Below, one piece after another: positions 34,992 through 42,717 of a stretch of 64,000 bases of DNA. Position 1 is the first letter of the stretch. The number at the start of each line of letters is the position of its first letter. This DNA is from Burkholderia cenocepacia. Its GTDB lineage: Bacteria; Pseudomonadota; Gammaproteobacteria; Burkholderiales; Burkholderiaceae. A model generated the notes under the pieces. It was not told the origin of the DNA. It was given only the letters and a program-made list of their open reading frames with translations, and did not search any database. The stretch lies in contig NZ_CP060041.1 of NCBI RefSeq assembly GCF_014211915.1, positions 434,001 through 498,000 on the forward strand. Reading direction: 5' to 3'. The translations under genes were made by a program, and so were the position numbers.

Positions 34992-36382
34992 AGTTCGTTC
35001 GACTCGTGGCCGCGCTGTCCGCGGCGGCCGTCCTGACCGCGTGCACGAGCGCGCCGGTCGCCACCGTCACCCCGCCGCCGCTGGCCGCGACCTATGCGAA
35101 CGCGGATCTCGCGGCCGGCGGCCCGGCCGCCGACACCGGTGCGTGGTGGCATGGCTTCCGCGATCCGATCCTCGACCGGCTGGTCGACACCGCGCTCGCG
35201 AACAACCTCGACCTGCAGGCGGCCGTCGCTCGCATCGACGCGGCCCGCGCGGTACGGATCGGCGCGGCGTCGCAATGGTTCCCGTCCGTCGACCTGAATG
35301 CCGGCGCCGGCCGTCAGCGGCAGTCCGCATCGCAGGCGTTCCCGACCGATACGCCGACGACCGGCAACGCGTTCGACCTGAATGCGAGCCTCGCATGGGA
35401 AATCGACATCTTCGGCCGCATCCGCCAGGGGGTGTCGGCAGCCGACGCGGATATCGCATCCGCGCAAAACGATGCGGCGGCCGTGCGGATCGCGACGATC
35501 GACGAAACCGTGCGCACCTACGTGACGGTGCGCGGCCTCGAACAGCGGCTCGCGCTGGTCGAGGCCAACGCGTCGAGCCAGCGCGGCACCGAGGAATCGA
35601 CACGGCGCCTGTTCGACGCGGGCGTCGTGCCGATCGCCGACGTCGACCGCGCCGCCGCGCAGACGGAAACGACGCTGGCCGAACTGCCCGCGCTGCAACT
35701 GCAGCGGCAGGCCGCGATTCACCGGCTGTCGATCATCACCGCATCGACGCCGCAAGATATCTATGCGCGGCTCGACCCGCCCGCGCCCGAGCCGGTGTGG
35801 ACCGCCGGCGCGCCGGGCATCGGCACGCCGGCCGACCTGCTGCGTCGGCGGCCCGACGTGCGCGCGGCCGAGGCGCGCGTCGTCGCGGCCTATGCGCGCA
35901 TCGGCGTCGCCGAGGCCGACCTGAAGCCGCACCTGCAACTGATCGGCGTGATCGGCGCGGCGATCGACGGTTTCTCGGGCGCGTCGCTCGCGCGTTCGCT
36001 CGTATGGATGGCCGGCGCCGGCGCGAGCGCGCCGCTGATCGACGGCGGCCGGCGCCGCAGCGTCGTCGCGTTGCGGCGCGCGCAGGCCGACCAGGCGCTC
36101 GCCGCCTATCGCACGGCCGTGCTGACGGCCGTCGGCGACGTCGAGACGTCGGTGGCCGCGACCGCCCGAAATCACGGCCGGACCGAACGCCTCGAGCGCG
36201 CGGTGTCGAATGCGCGGGGTGCGTATACGCAGATCAACCGGTCGTGGCGCAGCGGCGAATCGGCGTTCATCGATACGCTGGAAGTGCAGCGTGCGCTGCT
36301 CGCGGCCGAGGATTCGCTCGCACGGGCGCGCACCGAGGAAACGCTGAGCCGGGTCAGGCTGATGAGTGCGCTGGGGCAGTAA
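34988..36382 (+). CDS. RND outer-membrane channel lipoprotein (OprM/NodT family)
   Basis: A 464-residue outer-membrane factor with lipobox VLTAC (Cys19). Two OEP repeats are seen: the first around WWHGFRDPILDRLVDTALANNLDLQAAVARIDAARA, the second around TPADLLRRRPDVRAAEARVVAAYARIGVAEADLKPHLQLIGVIG, the classic DLLRRRPDVRAAE signature of NodT proteins. It completes the tripartite pump. The last gene of the operon, it is followed by a strong intrinsic terminator at 36411-36450. Confidence 0.94.
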   Translation: MKFVRLVAALSAAAVLTACTSAPVATVTPPPLAATYANADLAAGGPAADTGAWWHGFRDPILDRLVDTALANNLDLQAAVARIDAARAVRIGAASQWFPSVDLNAGAGRQRQSASQAFPTDTPTTGNAFDLNASLAWEIDIFGRIRQGVSAADADIASAQNDAAAVRIATIDETVRTYVTVRGLEQRLALVEANASSQRGTEESTRRLFDAGVVPIADVDRAAAQTETTLAELPALQLQRQAAIHRLSIITASTPQDIYARLDPPAPEPVWTAGAPGIGTPADLLRRRPDVRAAEARVVAAYARIGVAEADLKPHLQLIGVIGAAIDGFSGASLARSLVWMAGAGASAPLIDGGRRRSVVALRRAQADQALAAYRTAVLTAVGDVETSVAATARNHGRTERLERAVSNARGAYTQINRSWRSGESAFIDTLEVQRALLAAEDSLARARTEETLSRVRLMSALGQ

Positions 36383-36410
36383 GCGCGCGGTTCGGGTTCG
36401 ATCATGCGCG

Positions 36411-36453
36411 AAGGGCGACGGGTTCGATGTCATTCGAACCCGTCGCCCTTTTA
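36411..36453 (+). terminator. Intrinsic terminator of the RND operon
   Basis: A 17-bp perfect stem (36411-36427 with 36434-36450), loop TGTCAT, and a run of four T (36449-36452). It lies 28 bp after the channel gene stop and 33 bp before the stop of the convergent LysR gene. The stem begins AAGGGCGACGGG, so it can work mainly on the plus strand and more weakly on the other. Confidence 0.85.
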
Positions 36454-36485
36454 CGTGGCGTGAACCCGTGCGGGCGGCATCGACA

Positions 36486-37388
36486 TCAATCGATGTCGCC
36501 GCCTGCCTTCAACTGCGCGCTCACATAGTCGAGAAAGCTGACGATGCGCGACGACAGCGTCGTGTTGCGATAAAACACCGCATGAATCGGCTGGCGGAAC
36601 TCGAGGGTGTCGTCGACGAGCAGTTCGACGAGGCTGCCATCGCGGCGATGCGTGCCCGTCATGTAGTCGGCGAGACATACGACGCCCGCGCCATTGAGCG
36701 CGAGCGTCAGCAGCGTCTCGCCGCTCGACGCCTGCAGCGCCGGATGAATGCGGTACACGCCATCGTCCGCGGTGCGCAGCGGCCAGTGGTTCAGCGTTTC
36801 CGGCTGCACGAAGCCGAGCAGCGTGTGGTTCGCGAGATCGGCGACGCTCGCCGGCACGCCGGCTTTCTCCAGATAGGCCGGGCCCGCCAGAATGCGCAGC
36901 CGGCTGCTGCCGAGCCGGCGCGCATGCAGCGTCGAATCGCGCAGCTCGCCGATCCGGATCGCGACGTCGGTGCGCTGTTCGAGCAGGTCGATGATCTCGT
37001 CGCTCGTATGAAGTTCGGCCTCGATCGCCGGATACGCGTCGCGAAAGCCCGGCATCATCGGCGCGATCACATGCTGCATGAACGGCATCGCCGCATTGAT
37101 CCGCAACCGCCCGGCCGGCGCCTCGCGCTGGCTGACGATCTGTTCCTCGGCGAATTCGACCGACGCGATGATCTCGCGCGCGTAGTCGAGAAAGAGCTTG
37201 CCCTCCTCGGTCATTTCGAGGCGGCGTGTCGTGCGGCGGATCAGCGTGGTGTCGAGTTTCTCCTCGAGACGCCGCAGAATCCGGCTCATCACCGAGGTCG
37301 GCTGATGCAGTTTGTCCGCCGCGCCCGTCAATGAACCGGTATCGGCGATAGTCACGAACGCGAGCATCTCGTCGAGGGTCGTCTTCAT
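36486..37388 (-). CDS. LysR family regulator next to RND operon
   Basis: A 300-residue LysR protein: TTLDEMLAFVTIADTGSLTGAADKLHQPTSVMSRILRRLEEKLDTTLIRRTTRRLEMTEEG (wHTH), then LRINAAMPFMQHVIAPMMPGFRDAYPAIEAEL. It lies convergent to the RND operon, 103 bp beyond its end. LysR proteins often activate RND pumps of the MexEF/BpeEF type, but those usually sit upstream; regulation here is inferred from proximity only. Confidence 0.9.
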   Translation of the reverse strand: MKTTLDEMLAFVTIADTGSLTGAADKLHQPTSVMSRILRRLEEKLDTTLIRRTTRRLEMTEEGKLFLDYAREIIASVEFAEEQIVSQREAPAGRLRINAAMPFMQHVIAPMMPGFRDAYPAIEAELHTSDEIIDLLEQRTDVAIRIGELRDSTLHARRLGSSRLRILAGPAYLEKAGVPASVADLANHTLLGFVQPETLNHWPLRTADDGVYRIHPALQASSGETLLTLALNGAGVVCLADYMTGTHRRDGSLVELLVDDTLEFRQPIHAVFYRNTTLSSRIVSFLDYVSAQLKAGGDID

Positions 37389-37498
37389 GGTCGGCAGTCG
37401 TCAGCGGTATCAGGGACCGTCACGATAGTGCCGCCGCGCCGCTTTGATAAGCGGGTTCGCGTGCGAATCATAGTTGATTTCGATTCAATAATGCGCGG

Positions 37499-37519
37499 CG
37501 AATATTGTCGGAATATTCG
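37499..37519. repeat. 21-bp inverted repeat between the epimerase-like and LysR genes
   Basis: CGAATATT and AATATTCG flank GTCGG, a perfect 8-bp arm pair in a 208-bp gap, 77 bp beyond the epimerase stop and ~110 bp upstream of the LysR start. AT-rich arms and no T-tail favour an operator over a terminator. Confidence 0.45.
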
Positions 37520-37596
37520 GATGTGAAACGGGCAGCCGGGCCTGCAAGCACGCGCGGATCGACGCGCGTTTCAGCAGGCAACGCGGTGCGGCAGCG

Positions 37597-38508
37597 TCAG
37601 GCCGCGACGGGCATCTCGTGGCGAATCCAGTCGAGCATCGCGCCGTGCCGCGGCGCCCACCCGAGTTCCCGTCGCGCCCGCAGCGCCTTCACGCGGCTGT
37701 TCGAGGCGAGCGAGAAATGCGCACGCGAGTGACCGAGCACCTCGACGGCATCGGCGACGTCCCATTCGACGACCGAGCGCAAACCGAGCCGCGCGGCGAG
37801 CGCAAGACCGATTTCCGCGAACGACGCTTCGCCGTTTTCCGCGAAGTAGAACGCGCCCGGCGGCGCGGCATGGACCGCGCGCAGATAGAGATCGGCGACA
37901 TCGTCGACGTGCACGTTCGACCAGCGGTTCAGCCCCTTGCCGATCACGCGCACCGCGCCGGCGTCGCGCGCGATGGCCGCGAGCAGCGGCAGTTGCGCGC
38001 TGTCGCGACGCAGCCCGAGGCCGTCGCCGTAGATCATGCTGTTGCAGATCACGGCCGAGCGGATGCCGAGGGTGGCGGCCGACATCACGAGCCGGTCGAT
38101 CGCGCGGCGCTCGGCCTTCGCGGGGTGGACGATCGGCGTCGTTTCGTCGAACACGATCGCATCGCCGTGCGCGCCCTGCGCATCGTCCGCGATCACGCTC
38201 GTGCCGCTCGTGTGCAGGAACGCCTTGCCCGAGCCGCTCAGCGCCGCGATGATCGTCTCGACGGCCTCGCGGTGATCGCTGCTCGCCGCGTTGACGACGC
38301 AGTCCGCGTCGCGCGCGAACGCATGCAGCAGCGCCGTGTCGTCGAGCGTGCCGACGACCGGCATGATGCCGGCCGCCGCGAGTTTCGCGGCGTTGTCGCC
38401 ATCGCGCGTCAAGCCGGTGACGACGTGCCCGGCCGAGACGAGCCGCGCGGCCACCGATCCGCCGATGTAGCCGGTCGCGCCCGTCACGAATATCCTGCTG
38501 CCTTTCAT
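37597..38508 (-). CDS. NAD(P)-dependent epimerase/dehydratase-like protein
   Basis: A 303-residue atypical extended SDR. The Rossmann motif SRIFVTGATGYIGGSVAARLVSAGHVVTGLTRD lies at residues 4-36, followed by ADCVVNAASSDHREAV and the FLHTSGTSVI strand. The Tyr-x-x-x-Lys motif is not in its usual place: VHPAKAERRAIDRLV occupies that position without Tyr, as in many NmrA-like/atypical SDRs. Enzyme or redox-sensor roles are both possible. It is monocistronic as far as can be seen. Confidence 0.85.
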   Translation of the reverse strand: MKGSRIFVTGATGYIGGSVAARLVSAGHVVTGLTRDGDNAAKLAAAGIMPVVGTLDDTALLHAFARDADCVVNAASSDHREAVETIIAALSGSGKAFLHTSGTSVIADDAQGAHGDAIVFDETTPIVHPAKAERRAIDRLVMSAATLGIRSAVICNSMIYGDGLGLRRDSAQLPLLAAIARDAGAVRVIGKGLNRWSNVHVDDVADLYLRAVHAAPPGAFYFAENGEASFAEIGLALAARLGLRSVVEWDVADAVEVLGHSRAHFSLASNSRVKALRARRELGWAPRHGAMLDWIRHEMPVAA

Positions 38509-38851
38509 CCGCTGCTCCGGGAAGCGAGGCGGGCCATGCGGCGCACGTCTCGCGAAATATCGTGCGTCGCAGTATCGACGGCCGGTGCCGTCGGCGGAAG
38601 AGGTGAATCGCTAAAACAGTTTTGCGCGCGGCGGGATGATGGGTCGTGTCGGACGAAACCCGCTTCGATGGGCGTGCAGCCGTTCGCTGTGATCTCGCGC
38701 CGCCGGCCGCGCGTCGTCGAGCGCGGCCCCGCCCGTGATTCCGCCCCATGCGATGCTCGATCGGTCCGCCTCCGTCGACCGGTGTCGCGCTCGCCGCGCA
38801 CCGGCTTGCCCGCCCATCACGGGCATTTCCCGACAGGCGGGCATGGCGACG

Positions 38852-40021
38852 TCACCGCCCGTCGCCGAGCGACCCGAGAATCCGGTAGGCGACCTTCACG
38901 CGGTCCTCGATCGGCACGTTGCCGTTCGCGAGCATCACGATCCCGATCCGCTTCGCGGGAACGAACGCGACGTACGTGCTGAAGCCACCGGTCGAGCCCG
39001 TCTTGTTGATCCAGGTCGCGGGGTTCGGCGCGAGCGGCGGCTGGATCGCGCTGGCCGGCACCGCGTCGAACAGCATCTTCGGCGCGTTGCCGGCCAGCAG
39101 CGTCGGCAATGCGACCGGGTACGGATACTGTTCCCAGATCAGGTCCTGCGTCAGCGGCCCCGCGCGGAAATAGCCGGCGTGCGTGCGTTCGATCGCGCGC
39201 TGCAGGCGCGGCGCCGTCTGGATCATCCCCAGGTTCGCCTGCACGAAGCGCAGCAGGTCGGCCGCCGTGGTCCGCACGCCGTACGCCGGCTGCCACAGCA
39301 TGCCTTGCGTCATCCGCACCGGCTTGCCGTCCTTCGTGTAGCCCTGCGCATAGTCGGCCATGCGCGCGGCGGGCACGTCGATGTACGTGTGCGTCATCCC
39401 GAGCGCGGGAAAGAGCCGCTGCTCCATCAGTGTCGCGAAATCCTCGTGCATCGCCTTCGCGGTGAGCCAGCCGAGCATGCCGATCGCGACGTTCGAATAC
39501 TTGCGGTGCGTGCCCGGCGCATACTCGGGCCGCCACGCGTCGAGGTAGCGGATCAGGTCCGCATCGTCGCGAATGCTGTCCGGCACCTGCAGCGGCGTCC
39601 CGCCGGGCGTGTGCGTGCCGAGCTGAAGCAGCGTGACGACGCCGAACGGCTTGCCCTGCAACTCGGGCAGATATCTGGCCACCGGGTCCGCGAGCGACAG
39701 TTCGCCGCCCTCCTGCGCGTCCGCGGCGAGCGTCGCGGTCAGCGTCTTGCTGACCGAACCGATCTCGAAGAGCGTGTCGCCGGTCACCGGCTTGCCGGTC
39801 TGCTTCGACATCACGCCGTAGTCGAACACCTGCGGCTTGCCGTCGGCGACGATGCCGATCGCCATGCCGGGGATCGCATACTGCTTCATCAGCGGCGCGA
39901 TATGGCGCGTGACGGTGTCGTGGAGGTCGTCCTGCGTGACGGCGGCCGCGCGACCGGCCGTGGCGGTCGCGCATGCGGCGACGAACAGGGTCGCGGCGAC
40001 ACGTGTCGCATTGAATCGCAT
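38852..40021 (-). CDS. ampC: Class C beta-lactamase (AmpC)
   Basis: A 389-residue serine beta-lactamase. An export signal (RFNATRVAATLFVAACATATAGRAAA) is followed by the mature domain with all class C motifs: S89-V-S-K92 (GSVSKTL), Y175-S-N177 and K340-T-G342. VTQDDLHDTVTRHIAPLMKQYAIPGMAIGI is the expected mature start. It would hydrolyse cephalosporins in the periplasm. No ampR gene lies upstream, where the usual divergent regulator would be; 612 bp without a recognised gene is found there. The ATG at 40021 is preferred over 40060 because it starts the signal peptide. Confidence 0.92.
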   Translation of the reverse strand: MRFNATRVAATLFVAACATATAGRAAAVTQDDLHDTVTRHIAPLMKQYAIPGMAIGIVADGKPQVFDYGVMSKQTGKPVTGDTLFEIGSVSKTLTATLAADAQEGGELSLADPVARYLPELQGKPFGVVTLLQLGTHTPGGTPLQVPDSIRDDADLIRYLDAWRPEYAPGTHRKYSNVAIGMLGWLTAKAMHEDFATLMEQRLFPALGMTHTYIDVPAARMADYAQGYTKDGKPVRMTQGMLWQPAYGVRTTAADLLRFVQANLGMIQTAPRLQRAIERTHAGYFRAGPLTQDLIWEQYPYPVALPTLLAGNAPKMLFDAVPASAIQPPLAPNPATWINKTGSTGGFSTYVAFVPAKRIGIVMLANGNVPIEDRVKVAYRILGSLGDGR

Positions 40022-40633
40022 GAGGGCGGTTCCTTCTATTTCCGATGGTTGCATGGACAACAGATCCGGCCGCGCCGCGCGGAAAAGGCGGCGGCCGTCC
40101 TGTCGAAGCAGGACTATCCGCTACCGTCCGACCGCCAACAATCGACGATATGTTGCGCGAGCCGAAAGAAAAACTTATGAAATAGGCGGAATGCGGGACG
40201 AGGCAGCCGCCATGGCCGGACCACTCACCCGTTTTCCGGGAAAACCTGTCGGTTTTAACAGCATCGAATCCGGCGGCCGAATGGCGCCGCGTCGAAAATC
40301 GACGAAAAAGAGATAAGTCTTGTCAGATCCACGGGTGCCGGCCAGCCGCGCGATTGATTCATCCGCACGGATCGAAGTAGACTCGCGGAAGCCAAAAATA
40401 AGATCCGACCTGAGAGAATCCATGAATCGCCCTTTTCCGCTCGTCCGCTCCCGAGTCATCGGCTCCCGCGCGCTCGCGTGACGTTCACGCACCGCCCGAC
40501 CTGAACCGGACTACGCGACGCCGCCGCGTTTGTTTGCGCGCGTACGCTCGTCGTTTCGCCGTTGAGTCAGAAGAACCGCCAGGGTCCCGCGCGCACCGCC
40601 CGCGCACGCCCTGCCCGACCGGAGAGTGAGCCC
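40022..40633. other. Intergenic region upstream of ampC and the PcfJ operon
   Basis: 612 bp between divergent genes. A short open frame on the minus strand (40175-40492) has no recognisable features. A 6-bp inverted repeat CGTCGA / TCGACG (40290-40304) is the only structure seen. The region must contain both promoters. Confidence 0.5.
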
Positions 40634-41941
40634 GTGACCGAAACCTTGGCCGCGTCGGCCTATCGGCCGCGCGATGTCGTCAATGCGCCCGACATCAAGG
40701 CGGCCATCGCCCGCCGCAGCGCCGCGCGCGGCGATCCGGCCGAGATCCGCGCATGGCTCGGCAATCATTTCTTCCGCTGGGTCGTCGGTGCGTTCGAGCA
40801 GGCGCAGCCGCTCGCTTCGCTCGCCGATTACCGCGCGCTCGCCGGCGCCGACCGGCCGGCACCCGAATGGCTCGTGCGCCGGTTCCGCGCGCAACCGGCA
40901 TCTGCGACCCCCGCGACCTCCGGCGCGGCGGCCGACGCGGCGCTACCGCCCGCCGCCGAGCCGACGCCGCTCTACTTCATCGATTCCGAGCACATGCTGC
41001 TGATCGATCGCGAACGCGTGCTGGTCGAATTCCTGCGCTCGCGCGCCGGCACGCGGCTCGCGCAGAAACTGCAGCGCATCACCTGCGCGATGGCGCTCGA
41101 CATGTGGGAACGCGAGCACCAGCGGATGCAGGCGCGCCGCGACAAAGGCTGGGTGCCGAGCAGCGGCCTCGCGCTGCGCGAGGTACTGCGTACGCCGAAC
41201 GGGATCGTGTTCGAATTCGTCGGCGATCATGCGGCGCTGCGTGAGGAGCTCGCGTACGAGTCGTACTACATGCAGCACTGCCTCGGCCAGTTCGCCGATC
41301 GCCGCCGGTTGCGCGGCGGCTACGGCGAGCAGTACGCGCAAGCCGCGCGGGACGGCCGGCTGCGCCTGTTCACGCTGCGCGGCGCGGGCAACCAGCCGCA
41401 TGTGACGATCAGCCTGCAGGTCAGCGGCGACGGCCTGCGCATCGACCAGATCAAGGGCAAGCAGAATCGCCATCCGGTGCGCCGCTATGCCGACGACGTC
41501 CGCCAGTTCCTGCGCGCGCTCGCGCCGCGCGGCGAGCGTCACCCCGATTGCGAGGGCATGGGCCTCGTGTTCGAGCCGGATGCACCGGGCGCGGCCACCG
41601 GCGCCTGGACCTTCGTCACCGACGTGCGCTCGCCCGACCATCTGCTGAGCGTGATGAGCGCCAACTTCCATCTGATCGAGCATTTCGAGCAGCCGCCGGC
41701 CGTGCTGCAATGGCTGCTGTTGCGCAACGCACCCTATGCGCTCGGCCAGTTGCGGCAGATCGATCCGGCCGTCGCGGCGGCCGCGCGCCATGCGTTGCCG
41801 GCCGATGCGCTGCCCGCCGCGCGCACGCCCGACGCACCGCCGGCCACGGCCGCATTCGAGATCGAAGGCATCGCGATCGATCCCGCGCTGTGCGCGGCGT
41901 TCGCGTTGCCCGTGCCGGCGGACGGGAGTCCATCATGCTGA
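40634..41941 (+). CDS. PcfJ-like protein, first gene of three-gene operon
   Basis: A 435-residue protein if started at GTG 40634, which has GGAG 9 nt upstream; a TTG at 40562 would add 24 basic residues. The PcfJ-like core lies at residues ~205-300: SYYMQHCLGQFADRRRLRGGYGEQYAQAARDGRLRLFTLRG, PHVTISLQV and IDQIKGKQNRHPVRRYADDVRQFL, the H-C-x-G ... S/T-L-R ... V-x-G-x-x-N-R pattern. The family was named from conjugative plasmids, and its activity is unknown. A Pro/Ala-rich segment and FAL/EGIAI tail follow. Overlaps the DUF1266 gene by 7 bp. Confidence 0.8.
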   Translation: MTETLAASAYRPRDVVNAPDIKAAIARRSAARGDPAEIRAWLGNHFFRWVVGAFEQAQPLASLADYRALAGADRPAPEWLVRRFRAQPASATPATSGAAADAALPPAAEPTPLYFIDSEHMLLIDRERVLVEFLRSRAGTRLAQKLQRITCAMALDMWEREHQRMQARRDKGWVPSSGLALREVLRTPNGIVFEFVGDHAALREELAYESYYMQHCLGQFADRRRLRGGYGEQYAQAARDGRLRLFTLRGAGNQPHVTISLQVSGDGLRIDQIKGKQNRHPVRRYADDVRQFLRALAPRGERHPDCEGMGLVFEPDAPGAATGAWTFVTDVRSPDHLLSVMSANFHLIEHFEQPPAVLQWLLLRNAPYALGQLRQIDPAVAAAARHALPADALPAARTPDAPPATAAFEIEGIAIDPALCAAFALPVPADGSPSC

Positions 41942-42717
41942 AACTGCTGCTTGGCGCGGCCGTGCTATGGCTCGTGTGGTACGTATGGCGCTCGTTCCGG
42001 GTCGCCGCGCGGCTGGTGCGCGAAGTCGACGCCGACCAGGCCGCGGGCGCCGACGGCGCGGTGCCGGTGCGGCAAACCACGGCCGTCCGGCTCGCGCATG
42101 CGCAGGCCGAGCAGGCGCCGCCGAACCGCCGCCGCTGGGCGCTCGCGCTGGCCGACATCCTGCTGATCCGCAACGGGCTGCGCTGCGATTGCGACGACCT
42201 CGTCTATACGCTGCCGGACTCGCAGCGCGAACAGCTCGCGCGCCAGCTGCGGCGCGAACTCGACCTGCCGGCCGACCTGCCCGAGTGGCAAATCGTGCAG
42301 CGCGTGCCGTCGATCCTCGCGGGCTGGATTCGCGGCGTCGGTCGCTCGCACGACGGCTTCTACGAGCAACTCGCCGCGCTCGGGCGCGTGCGCGACGCAC
42401 TCGCGTTCGACTGCGCGCGCACCGCGTTTCTCGTGCGCTGCATCGCGCTGCTCGGCTGGGCGTCCGAACAGCACGCGTGGGTCGTGCTGCTGCTCAATGC
42501 GCAGCGCGCGCAGGACAGCTTCGACAGCTGGGAAGATTTCGGGCTCGCGTATGCGCGGGCGCGCCAGCAGTGGCTGCGCGGCAGCGGCCAGGACGGCCCC
42601 GCGTCGTCGCGCGCCACGCAGGAAGTGCGCGAGCACCTGCGCAATCCGTCCGGAAACTGGCTTGCGCTGCCGTGGAAGCGCTACCGCATCTTCGATCCCC
42701 AACCCGTTTCGTCATGA
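41935..42717 (+). CDS. DUF1266 domain-containing membrane-anchored protein
   Basis: A 260-residue protein. One N-terminal membrane segment (MLKLLLGAAVLWLVWYVWRSF) anchors it, probably with the rest in the cytosol, since the segment is followed by Arg. Residues ~60-250 fit DUF1266: RRWALALADILLIRNGLRCDCDDL and especially DCARTAFLVRCIALLGWASEQHAWVVLLLNAQRAQDSFDSWEDFGLAYARARQQW. The family has no known activity. It overlaps both neighbours (7 bp and ATGA), so the three products are made in fixed proportion and may form a complex (inference). Confidence 0.82.
   Translation: MLKLLLGAAVLWLVWYVWRSFRVAARLVREVDADQAAGADGAVPVRQTTAVRLAHAQAEQAPPNRRRWALALADILLIRNGLRCDCDDLVYTLPDSQREQLARQLRRELDLPADLPEWQIVQRVPSILAGWIRGVGRSHDGFYEQLAALGRVRDALAFDCARTAFLVRCIALLGWASEQHAWVVLLLNAQRAQDSFDSWEDFGLAYARARQQWLRGSGQDGPASSRATQEVREHLRNPSGNWLALPWKRYRIFDPQPVSS

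Noticed and set aside
40175..40492. 105-codon minus-strand open frame upstream of ampC
   Set aside because: No family features, and its translation is low in hydrophobic core patterns; it lies in the promoter region of two divergent genes.
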